Assembly: GCA_018398585.1 (NCBI GenBank)
Contig: JAGTTD010000019.1
Location: 9,399,702-9,463,701 of the forward strand
Source: Simmondsia chinensis
Lineage: Eukaryota > Streptophyta > Magnoliopsida > Caryophyllales > Simmondsiaceae
Direction of reading: 5' to 3'
DNA: 64,000 nt
Shown: piece by piece, positions 11,540-21,252 of the stretch
How the letters are laid out: every line of letters starts with the position of its first letter
Numbering within the stretch: position 1 is the stretch's first letter
Program-made: the position numbers and the translations under genes
The notes under the pieces: model-generated
What the model was told of the DNA's origin: nothing
Databases searched by the model: none
Seen by the model: only the letters and a program-made list of their open reading frames with translations

Positions 11540-12660
11540 CTACTCCTCTTCTATAATGTTTGACTCGACATCGAGTTCTGAAACCGGATCTAGGTTAGAA
11601 GCTTCAAGACCGTGCAAGGTCTGATTTTCACATCTATGTCCTAGAGTATACTTCTTGTTACACTTGTAACAGAGGCCTGAATTGCGCCTGGACCAAGTGG
11701 GACTGGGTTTGGGTGGTATGGTTGAATTCTTTTGTGAATGAGTAGGAAACGATAGTGTAGAATTAGCTTTTAGAACCTTTCTGTAAAGTGACTTCTGATG
11801 ATTTAGTGAATAATTTGGCTTTAGAGTATGCATGAGAGAGGGATTTTGGTCGAAGGGCCGTGACAAAGGTTTGAATATCACTATCTAGGCCTGAGATATA
11901 AGATGAGAGAAAATAGGCCTCACTGAAGAAGCAATCAGTAGAGAGCAGATGAGACCTCAGTTCCTCAAACTTCTCCTAATACTTTTATAGACGTAGCTTG
12001 TCGAATTTGCTGACAATGTCAGTAGCAGCATCATCTTCATACCTTTCATTCAATTCCTCTATAAACTCATCCCAAATAAGTTGTCCCCTGTCCCTCAACA
12101 ACCCTTGTAACAAGACATCAGTCTTGTCATCAATGTGAACCCCAGCCACCTCCAGTTTCATGTAATCTGGGATTTGGTAGATGGAGAAGTATCTCTGGCA
12201 CCGCCTTACCCAACTTCTAGGGTTTTCCCCATTAAAAAAAGAAAAATCAACCTTAGCTTTCGAAATCTATTCTCCAGCATGAGAAAAGCTCTCATTTTGA
12301 CTGTGCATGCCATGGTTAGGGTAAGACCCCAAAATCGGAGGTTGGCCAACGTTGAATAGGCCTGTATTGGCCCTAGACTCTCGCAATAGTGCCTTAGCTT
12401 CGTCACTACGAGTAGGGGGTGCAGGTGCAGCAGAATTGTTCACCAATTGTTGCATAAGGGCCAACAGTTGTGCGTTGTTGTGTTGGATTGCTTTAAGTAG
12501 ATGGCTATGGCATTCCCGTCCGAATCGAAGATCTTCCGCGGCTGACTCTGTAGCTGATTGTTGAGATTCAACAACTTTCTAAAGTAGATTTTGCATCTGA
12601 CCCTCGAGATCTACCATGGAAGGGGATATCTTGCCTCTGGCCAACTTGTCACAAATTCAG
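11540..12660 (-). pseudogene. Gypsy gag remnant
   Basis: The nucleocapsid zinc knuckle (CYKCNKKYTLGHRC) lies in the frame 11881-11540. The capsid-like gag region (12240-11900) is full of stops but keeps the spacing of the plant gag domain, and the N-terminal part reads in 12464-12267. The start codon region near 12620 is not certain. It would have formed the particle shell. Confidence 0.8.
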
Positions 12661-12695
12661 GAATCTGAAGGAAAAAATTTTGTGCTTAGGATTGA

Positions 12696-12708
12696 GCTCT
12701 AATACCAA
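12696..12708 (-). other. Gypsy primer-binding site
   Basis: Next to the 5' LTR, the complement reads tggtattagagct, one change from the plant initiator Met-tRNA 3' complement tggtatcagagc. It fixes the element's orientation as minus. Confidence 0.8.
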
Positions 12709-12709
12709 A

Positions 12710-12992
12710 TGTTATGGTTAAGGCTCCATGCAGCAGTAAGAGGGGAGAGAGAGAGAGAGAGAACTAGAGATTTGGAAGAGAGAGGAAAGAGATGAGATAC
12801 AGCAGGAAGAAGAGGGAATCGAAGAATTGACATAAGGGAAGGAGAGTGTTCTTTTATTAATTGCATACCCAAATACAATACTTATACACTCCTTATATAC
12901 TCTACTTGTAAATAACCACACCAACAGCTTATACTTGGTGGTTAGCAACTAATAAAGAATTATATAACTAATTACATTGGTTAGTCATGACA
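12710..12992 (-). repeat. Gypsy 5' LTR
   Basis: 283 bp, with edges tgttatggttaaggctcc and gttagtcatgaca. It is about 50 bp longer than the 3' LTR because of a purine-rich stretch at about 12780-12835. Confidence 0.88.
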
Positions 12993-13659
12993 CGATACTC
13001 CATAATGATACGACCGTTCATGTTCTTTTCCGTAGTTAAATTTTAATTATTAAAAAGTATACTTAATTTATAATTTCAGTATATAAAATAAAATAATTAT
13101 TTTGAAAAATAATATATAATTTTATATAATTTTTATAATTTAATAATTTTTGTCGTGGTATTGCATATGCAAATTAGATATTTAAATATGTTATTTAAAA
13201 TCTTTTTAAAAAGTTAAAAGTTGAAGTCAAATTGATTTTAATTAATAGTTTGGGGATGTCTTTGATGAAATTAGAAGTTAGGATGGTGAAATTGATTTTA
13301 GTTAGTAATTCAGGGGGTGTGTTTGATAAAATTAGAAGTTGGCAGATCACATTAATTTTGGCCGATATTTCAAGGAGTGTTTTTTATGAAATTAGAAGTT
13401 GGGGGCTTATTTTGATATTCACCAATAGTTCGAGAGGTCTCTTTATATTTATCTTTAAATTTTTAAGTTAGATAAGAAAAGAGTCGATTCAATGCACTTA
13501 ATCTAACTATTATATTATATTTATGACTTTGTACTCCTCAAAATGAAGCAAACCCTAAATTTTAGTTCCGACCTACAGTACAAATTAATTTTTATCATTA
13601 AGAATATAGAAAATAAATTAAAAAACAGCAAAAACACACTATCTACTAATTATTATATA

Positions 13660-14771
13660 GGACAAAATATAATTAGACCCCCTGAACTTTACAATTTAAC
13701 CACAACACACCCCTGCACTTTAATTTAATAAAATAGCCCCTTGAACTTTGCAATTAAACACAATACACCTTCTATACTTTAAATTTTATAAAATAGCTTA
13801 ATGAACTTTATAATTAAATAAAACATACCATCTGTACTTTTAATTTCATAAAATAGCCCTCTGAACTTTGTTATTAGACACAACTTACCCCCCGAATTTG
13901 TTAATAAACATAACTCATCCATTCGACATTAATAAATTTAAAATTAAAAAAAATACATAAGTTAAAATTTTTAAACAAATTGTGAAAAAAATATAATAAT
14001 ATTTTTTAACTTTAATTAAAATTAGAACAATAAATTTAAAATAAAAAAATCTATGAAATTAAAAATTAAAAATTTTCTAGTTTTATACACACTATAGAAA
14101 TTTTTATGTTTTTAGATGAAAGGTGGGAGCTTTATATTTCTAGGTACAAGATGAGAGGATTTTCAGATATTAAATAAAAAATTTTGTTTTAACCAATTAT
14201 AGTAAGAACATTATAAATTTAAAAGGTAATAAAATATTTTTTTACTTTTTATAAAAATACTATAAGATAAAATATAATAATTTTTTTAAAAATAAATTCT
14301 AAAATCAGATTACAAAGTTAGAACTAAAACATATATGAAATTAAAATTTTGAAAATAAATACTGAAAAAAAAATTTTTAAAAACATTGAAAAAAAATTTT
14401 CAAAATATTATTATATTTTTTCAAGTTTTTTTACAAGAAAATATCTTTCCATAATTTGTTTCAAATTTTTTAATCTCATACTTTTTTTAATTTGAAATTT
14501 ATTAATGTATAAAGGGTGTTTTATGTTTAGTAAGAAAGTTTGGTGAGTTTTTTTTGTAACAATAACGTTCAGGGGGCTATTTTATGAAATTGGCAGTGCA
14601 AGGGATGTTGTGTTAGGTTGCAAAGTTCAGGGGGCTATTTTTTAAAATTGAAAGTGCAAGGGTGAGTTATGTTTAATCGCAAAGTTCAGGGGGCTATTTT
14701 GTGAAATTGAAAGTGCAGAGAATGTGTTATGATTAATTATAAAGTTTAGAAGGTCTAACTATATTTTGCCC
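13660..14771. mobile_element. Mutator-like MITE with 9-bp target duplication
   Basis: 1112 bp flanked by TATTATATA at 13651-13659 and 14772-14780. The tips are inverted: ggacaaaatataattagac at the left against the complement of ggtctaactatattttgcc at the right. Both ends hold several copies of a roughly 65-bp sub-repeat (phrases such as 'ccctgaactttgcaatt' and its complement). The middle is very AT-rich and has no transposase. Units B and C carry a single TATTATATA here (35609-35617; 51079-51087), so this is a clean insertion in unit A. A 9-bp duplication fits the Mutator superfamily. Confidence 0.85.
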
Positions 14772-14780
14772 TATTATATA

Positions 14781-16019
14781 AAGCCACAGTTTCCTCCTTT
14801 CTTTTCGCTCTCCCATGTCCAAAATAATAACATCTACAAAAACTAAAAAGCGCCCAAACAAGAAGTCATCTATTAAGAATACCAAAAAATCACAAAAAAA
14901 ATAAAATTATAAAAAGATAACATAATATATGAAAATAATCAAAAAATAAAACATATAAATAAGAATAAAATATACCAAAAATTCCAAAAAAAAATGAAAA
15001 TAAAATTTATAAAATAAAAAAGCTCCATAAATAAAAGAAAACTTTACAAAATCTAATATATTACAAAAAATAAATGTCATACTATTTATGATGAAATTGG
15101 AAAATATTCATCATGTTTGAGGTAGAGTTCGAGAGGACAAGAGCTGAACTTAAGCTATGCCTACACATCTGTTGCGATCTATAATTAATCCATGAACAAA
15201 TCACTCAATCAATCGCGCAATCCAACTCAAAGATAATAGTATCTTATATATAATTCGTTTAATCCTTACAAGATATAGAATTGTACAAAGAAAGTATGAT
15301 TTGTATAGTAGGGAGTAAGGGAAGGACAGATAAAAAGATAGAAAGGAGAGGAAGAGACTTAGGGAGAGGGAGAGAGACTCAATATTTCATTTCATTCAAC
15401 CTCCCTTCTAATATTTAAGCCGCTACACATAGAGTTAGAGGAGGGGTATACTTGGAATATAAAACTTAGCTTATTTATTACTACCTCAATATCTCTCACT
15501 TAACCTCTGTATTTTGGTTTGTATTAACGTCCAAGTCGGTATTTCTTAGTTTAAGACGAGTAGGAAGCCCATAAGGTAAATGTCGGAGAAGAGTACGAAA
15601 GGGGAAATGAAATATTTTAGGATTGAGAAAGCCAAAAAAGTTGGAACGCCCCAAGTACAAGAAAGTCAAGTAAACGCCCACAAGTCTAAATTTCATTCTT
15701 AAATATAATAATCTTTACCTCTCTTAGTTTGATATTCGAGCATGAATTAGTTGCAAAATATAATAATATGGATGTTTATGGAAGAATTTATAAATTCTAA
15801 AAGTAATAATTATTATATTTTTATGTTACAAAAAAAAACTGTTCAAAACACTATTTAGGAAAAATATTTAGACATGGGGAAATGCGAATGTTAGCTTTTA
15901 TGTTCAAAAGAATGAAATTGAGGATAAAGACAATTAAAATTGTTTTAAATATGAAAAAAAGAGAGAGATTATGATTTTTAATTGAAAAAAAGTGAAGAGG
16001 GAAAAGGATTGACATTAAG
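14781..16019. other. Intergenic AT-rich segment, LTR-like middle
   Basis: Matches unit B 35843-37096 and unit C 51313-52555. The part 15100-15700 has some features of an old solo LTR or TRIM (a TATA-like 'tatttaagccgctacaca' stretch and purine-rich tracts), but no matching partner or ends were found. No gene is supported. Confidence 0.4.
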
Positions 16020-16024
16020 GCTCC

Positions 16025-16185
16025 TATTAGAGTATACTAATTCTAGGGTTTAGTACATTGACTCCCTTACCCTCCCCCCATATGTAAGGAGGTAAGGGCA
16101 TTATAGTACTTTGTCATATATTGTAGCTCTATATATAGAGCATGTACTCTTAACTTTATTTCATCATCAATTGCATTACTTCACA
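16025..16185 (+). repeat. Copia A 5' LTR
   Basis: 161 bp, tattagagtat...attacttcaca. It contains a TATA-like ctatatatagagcatg at about 16130-16145, a likely promoter for the element's RNA. Confidence 0.95.
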
Positions 16186-16199
16186 TGGTATCAAGAGCC
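16186..16199 (+). other. Copia A primer-binding site
   Basis: tggtatcaagagcc begins directly after the 5' LTR. It matches the initiator Met-tRNA 3' complement, with one extra A relative to tggtatcagagc. Confidence 0.85.
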
Positions 16200-16357
16200 T
16201 CTCAAAGAGACTCTCCTCTTCTCTCTTCTCTTTAATTTTCTTTTCCGGTCTAAAGTACTAGTTCTCAATTGGTTATTATTTTTTATTTAATTTTTTTTTC
16301 GCATCAAATTTCTTCTTCTCTCTTCAATTTTTTCTCTGTTTCTTTTACTTAAGATCT

Positions 16358-17850
16358 ATGGCAGCCCCTCCCCCCCACACTGTCCCAGCGCTGGCCGCCC
16401 CTGTTCCGGCCGAACCCGGCTCTTCCTATGCCGGTGCTTCGGTCGAACGTCGGGTGTCCGGTTCCTCCATGGTCATGCCCGATCTTCCCCATATCGGATC
16501 TATGACCTCGGATCTACCTCTCAATAGTCTAACTAATGCCGGTGTTGCCATCTCCAGTACTTCGTTAGTTACCACGAGGCCGCAAGTTTCTCAATTTTTT
16601 GGCTCGGGCATCCCAATCTCCCTCCCCTTCTTCCCCCTACAAACGACCTCCGGTGCCGCCCTTCGAAATGGCGACCACCGCTGGTCGGGCTTCTCTCAAA
16701 TCCCACCCTTCAGCGCTGCAACCCCCGGCCACCCGCTCGCCGGTGGGACCCACCTTGTTGTACCGACCAGTCACCATAGGTGGGGACCCGCTACTGCTGC
16801 GTCTGACCAGCCAGCACCCCTTGGTGTTCACCTCCCCACAACCCCTCTTTTAAACCCTAACCTAACTCATACTACAAATCAACCTTTATTACTTCCCCTT
16901 TCTAATATCTCCAGTATAATAACGATAAAACTTGAAAATGCTACTGATTATACCTCCTAGAGAGAACAAAGTTACATGCTTTTTGTATCCCATCAACTCA
17001 TGGGTTACATTGATGGTTCTTTCCCCTGTCCCTCAACTCATATATTAAACAGTGCTGGCTCCTCCATCCCCAACCTGGACTATTTAAATTGGGTCCGTAT
17101 TGACCAAAGTCTCAGATCTTGTATTTCTGCAACCCTCTCTCGCTCTCTCTTAAACGATACTGTTCGACAACCCACATCAAAAGCCATGTGGGATGCCCTT
17201 GTCAAACGATTCCGAGACCACTCGCTGGCCAAGGAATATGATCCGAGGTCCCAACTAATCAACTTAAAGAAAGATGGCAAAACAATGCAATAATACCTTT
17301 CGGAACTAAAATCCGTCGTTGATGATCTAGCTGCTATAGACTCCCCAATTTCCAATCGAGAACTAGTACGTTACGCCCTTTATGGGCTTCCTATTAAATA
17401 TGCCGCTTTTGCTACTTTAACTCGCCAAACCACTCCAACCCCTACTTTTGAAAAATTAAAAACTGACTTGCTTAATGAAGAAAGTGCCCAAAGCCGATAC
17501 CAGGGCCGCACCACCACTGACCCACAGCATGCTTTAGTTGCTTCAAATACAGGTACCCAAGGGTCATACTCTGGTCGTGGGGGTCGTGGTCGAGGTCAAG
17601 GCCGTAACAACGATCGCTGTGGCAATCGAAGGGGCCGCTCTGGGGGCCAAAATCAACAGCATAACACAGGACCCAACAACCCCAACCCACCACAGGCACG
17701 CCCGCCCACACCTGGAATTCTCAGCCCTGCACCGGTATCCTGCCAAATCTGTCATAAGCCTAGTCACAGTGTTGCATCATGTTACCACCGCTTTGATCAT
17801 GCATCCTTTCCAGATCCTTCGCATTCCCTTGCTGCTATGTCCATCACCGA
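16358..17850 (+). pseudogene. Copia A gag region
   Basis: ATG at 16358 opens a Pro/Ser-rich N-terminus, followed by the plant copia gag domain (QSLRSCISATL; SKAMWDALVKRF), an RG-rich stretch (17570-17650) and a CCHC zinc knuckle (CQICHKPSHSVASC, 17741-17782). The frame is the same throughout but is stopped by TAG at 16958-16960 and TAA at 17291-17293. Gag would form the particle and bind RNA. Beyond the second stop the frame runs on into protease and integrase. Confidence 0.92.
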
Positions 17851-17859
17851 ATCTCAAGA

Positions 17860-19500
17860 CTACAATTGGTATCCTGACTCTGGCGCAACCAATCACATGA
17901 CACCCAACTCTGGTATGCTTCACACTACTCTTCCTTACAGTGGTCAAAAACGAGTTTTAGTTGGGAACGGTGCTTTACTACCTGTTAGTTATATTGGTTC
18001 CACTACCTTACAAACTCAAATGCGTCCTCTTCAACTTAACAATGTTATGTTGGTTCCCAAACTCACCCATAATTTATTATCCATAAAACAACTATGTCAA
18101 GATAACTCATGCATTGTTGAATTTGACTCTGAATTTTTCTCTGTCAAGGACAAGGCTACGGGGATCCCACTGCTTCGAGTCTGCAGTAATGGGCCACTTT
18201 ACAATCTCTCACCCCACTACACCGGTCTCATGGCACAAACTCTTTCTGGAAACCTATGGCATCAACGGTTAGGGCATCTCGGGCAACCTATGTTAAATGT
18301 TCTTTGTTCTCGAAAACTGATTCCTCGTTCTCGTTTTACTGATTTTTGTCAACATTGTAACTTAGGAAAGTCTCACCGACTTCCTTTTCAACGTGCTTTA
18401 CATTTAGCTTCTTCGTCTTTGCATTTAATTCAGTCGGATGTATGGCAATCTCCTGTAGCGTCAAACTTTTGTTACAAATACTATGTTAACTTTATTCACG
18501 ATTTTACTCGCTTTACATGGTTATACCCTATGCAACATAAATCCGAAGTATTTGATATCTTTGTCACATTTAAAGCACTAGTTGAAAACCAATTTTCCAC
18601 GAAAATCAAAATTTTTCAAAGTGATAGTGGCCATGAATTTGATCACCGTCATATGAACAACCTATGCCGACAACATGGCATACACTTTCGTCTTTCTTGT
18701 CCCGATACCCCACAACAAAATGGGGTGGTGGAACGAAAGCACCAACACGTAATAGGCATGGCTCGGACTTTACTTATTCAAGCCCGGTTACCTTACTCAC
18801 ATTGGGATGACGCTGCCTGTACAGCATGCTTTATTATTAACCGCCTTCCTACCCCTGTGCTTAATAACTTATCCCCGTTTGAAAAACTGTTTAAACAACA
18901 ACCAAACTACTCCGGTTTTCGCATATTCGGTTGTGCATGCTTTCCAAATCTCACACCTCGTGCACTACACAAACTTGCACCTCGCTCTATACCATGCATT
19001 TTTATAGGCCATGCTGCTTGCCATAAAGGCTATAGGTGCTTAGATCCTCAAACGGGTAAAGTCTACATAAACAGGCACGTCACGTTCAATGAAACTAGCT
19101 TCCCCTACCCAGAACTAGTCAACCCTACACATATCACTCCTCCGGGCTCAACCGCGAGTATAGTCGACCTTCCTCACATAATCGCTATCACTCCCGGAGC
19201 TCCGCCACTACCGGCCCCTGCCCCCCTCGAGCCCTCCGAGGCCCTTGCCCCACCTGCGGTGGCCTCCACCCCTATTCCCTCCCCTTGGAGTCCACCCAAC
19301 CCCACCATCACACCCACGGTCTCCCACAAAGACCTTGCCCGACCCCCACTGACCAGCCCACCTCTCCCCCACCACCGGCAGCTTCGGCTGCTGCTCCTCC
19401 CTCCCCCACGACCGGGTCGAGTCTCCCACCGACCCTGGCCCCATGAATCTGCCAACCAACGTGCACCCCATGCGAACTCGTCTCAAGGATGGTATTCGAA
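17860..19500 (+). pseudogene. Copia A protease and integrase
   Basis: This frame is open from 17294 to 19603. Protease: DSGATNHM at 17875. Integrase: the gag-pre-integrase zinc region (LWHQRLGHLG, then CQHCNLGKS), and the catalytic triad Asp at QSDVW (18435), Asp at QSDSGHEF (18620) and Glu at QNGVVERKH (18730). The usual GGGEF block reads SGHEF. A Pro-rich linker follows (19150-19440). The frame leaves the correct reading by about 19440-19490, where the reverse transcriptase continues in another frame, so the polyprotein is broken. Confidence 0.92.
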
Positions 19501-20147
19501 AGACAAAATATCCCTTGTCTCTCTCTTCCATAACAGTCATACAAGAACCCACTTGTTACTCTCAAGCAGTCAAAAATCCACAATGGCAAGCAGCCATGGC
19601 TGATGAATTTAACGCCTTACTTCATAATCACACATGGGACCTCATCCCCTCTCACCCAACTAACAACATTGTCGGTAGCACTTGGAAATATCGAGTTAAG
19701 TATAAAGCGGATGGCTCCGTTGATCGATTCAAGGCTCGCCTTGTGGCTCAAGGTTTTCACCAACGTGAAGGCATTGACTTCAAGGAAACCTTTAGTCCGG
19801 TTGTCAAACCTCCTACCATTCGCTTCATCTTTACACTTGCTATCACTCACAAGTGGTCCATCAAGCAACTTGATGTTAAAAATGCCTTTTTACATGGCCA
19901 TCTAAAGGAAGAAGTATACATGAAGCAACCGCAAGGCTTTATTCACCCCAAATTTCCCAACCATGTATGTCGCCTACGCAAAGCCCTCTATGGCCTCAAA
20001 AAAGCTCCCCGAGCTTGGTTCCAACGCTTCAATACCTTTCTCTACACCTTAGGATTCACTTGTTGTCGTGCTGATCCCTCTCTTTTTTACTTCGCACCCC
20101 CAACAACATCACTTGCTTACTACTATGTGTTGATGACATCATCTTAA
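19500..20147 (+). pseudogene. Copia A reverse transcriptase, N-terminal and palm part
   Basis: Typical copia reverse transcriptase: WQAAMADEFNAL, VDRFKARLVAQGF, IKQLDVKNAFLHG (first catalytic Asp), LRKALYGLKKAPRAWF. It ends at a stop exactly where the YVDD box should be. The local sequence at 20121-20140 encodes VDD only in a different frame, so a frameshift of one base lies just before the second catalytic motif. The enzyme cannot be made from this copy. Confidence 0.93.
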
Positions 20148-21079
20148 CCGACTCTAACACCCAGTCCCTCGACACTCTTGTTGACACCCTCTCCTCTCAA
20201 TTTTCTATGAAAGACCTTGGTCCCCTACACTACTTCCTCAGTATTGAGGCGCGCCGAACTCCATCTTCCCTCTTTCTATCTCAACATCGTTACACCATTG
20301 ATCTTCTCACCAAACTCAATATGCAAGATGCAAAACCCATCAAAACCCCCTTACCCCCTCGCACCCATCTTTCCCTAATCGATGGTGACCTCCTCTCTGA
20401 CCCCACAGAATACAGAAGTGCCGTCGGCGCTCTCCAATATCTCACCGTGACCCGTCCTGATATTTGTTATGCTGTTAATTTTGTTTCTCAGTTTATGCAT
20501 GCTCCCAGAATTAGTCACTGGCAGGCTGTTAAGCGGAACCTTCGGTACCTCAAAAGCACCCATGATCATGGGCTCAGCATCCTTCCGGGTACCTGCACCT
20601 CTGTTGCTGTCTATGCTGATGCTGATTGGGGTGGCTGTCTTGACACACGTCGTTCCACCACTGGTTATGCCTTGTTCCTTGGCCCCAACCTGATCTCCTG
20701 GCGTGCTAATAAACAAGCCGCGGTCTCCAAATCTTCCACTGAATCCGAATATCAGGCCGTCTCACAGGCAGCTACTGAAGCAGACTGGGTTCGCTACCTC
20801 ATGCGTGACTTAGGCCTTCGGCACACCGGCCCTGTTATCATCTACTGCGATAATGTCTCTGCATCATACCTGGCTGCCAATCCTATCTCAAATGATCGAT
20901 CCAAATATGTTGATGTTGATTTTCACTATGTCCAGGAAAAGGTCCTCAAGGGTGATCTCCAAGTTCGTTACACCCCCACCTCTCGTCAAGTTGCAGACAT
21001 CTTCACCAAAGGTCTCGGTCCAACCCTGTTCCACTGCCACAAATCCAATCTTCACGTGGCTGCTCCCCCCTCAGATTGA
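20125..21079 (+). pseudogene. Copia A reverse transcriptase C-part and RNase H
   Basis: The frame resumes with VDDIILT, then MKDLGPLHYFL (ATG 20207), the thumb region, and RNase H: YADADWGG (first Asp), SSTESEYQA (Glu), IYCDNVSA (Asp), and a closing VADIFTKGL before the stop at 21077-21079. RNase H residues look complete. The piece is intact in itself but has lost its upstream frame. Confidence 0.93.
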
Positions 21080-21086
21080 GGGGGCC
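21071..21086 (+). other. Copia A polypurine tract
   Basis: cagattgaggggg followed by cc directly before the 3' LTR. It would prime plus-strand DNA synthesis. The same cagattgaggggg precedes the 3' LTR of the second copia element (59382-59395). Confidence 0.8.
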
Positions 21087-21247
21087 TATTAGAGTATAGT
21101 ACTTCTAGGGTTTAGTACATTGACTCTCTTACTCTTCCCCCATATGTAAGGAGGTAAGGGCACTCTAGTACTTTGTCATGTCTTGTAGCTCTATATATAA
21201 AGCATGTACTCTTCACTTTATTTCATCATCAATTGCATTACTTCACA
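21087..21247 (+). repeat. Copia A 3' LTR
   Basis: 161 bp, tattagagtat...attacttcaca, the same length as the 5' LTR, with roughly 93% identity by eye. Confidence 0.95.
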
Positions 21248-21252
21248 GCTCC

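Larger units (their letters stand above)
7772..12992 (-). mobile_element. Ty3/gypsy LTR retrotransposon, decayed, minus strand
   Basis: Direct LTRs at 7772-8004 and 12710-12992 flank a degenerate interior of about 4.7 kb. Read on the minus strand, the order is 5' LTR, primer-binding site (12696-12708, complement reads tggtattagagct), gag, protease, reverse transcriptase, RNase H, integrase, a purine-rich tract (complement of about 8005-8025) and 3' LTR. Integrase after RNase H is the gypsy order. Every domain has stops or frameshifts. Units B and C lack it. No 5-bp duplication is visible, because about 45 bp of host sequence is gone at the insertion site. Confidence 0.9.
7007..13453. mobile_element. 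Mutator-like MITE (outer), split by a gypsy element
   Basis: Long terminal inverted repeats of about 250-450 bp are made of degenerate 65-70-bp sub-repeats, each with a 'cgaactattggt...cccaacttctaatttcat' type phrase. They run inward from 7007 and from 13453. The outer tips match as ggataaa...gagat against the complement of 13430-13453. The body is interrupted at 7772 by the gypsy insertion. Units B (31440-32785) and C (46904-48246) carry the same element without the gypsy. No transposase is present. A clean target-site duplication was not found. The family call rests on long TIRs with sub-repeats. Confidence 0.6.
16025..21247 (+). mobile_element. Ty1/copia LTR retrotransposon (copia A)
   Basis: 5223 bp with two 161-bp LTRs, flanked by a perfect 5-bp duplication GCTCC (16020-16024; 21248-21252). 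The interior has gag, protease, integrase, reverse transcriptase and RNase H in that order, which is the copia order. The LTRs differ at about 11 of 161 positions by eye. Their left ends read TA instead of TG. Two in-frame stops and two frame changes make it non-autonomous. The same host sequence without the element is found at 37092-37101 and 52550-52560. It is related to the older copia element at 54293-59574, with similar protein motifs but different LTRs. Confidence 0.96.

Noticed and set aside
15496..15696. Conserved small minus-strand protein (also 36533-36751, 52003-52221)
   Set aside because: Similarity follows from the unit duplication alone, the C-terminus differs in unit A, and the context is repeat DNA.
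19174..19589. Gly/Arg-rich minus-strand frames
   Set aside because: They are antisense to the Pro-rich linker between integrase and reverse transcriptase in copia A.
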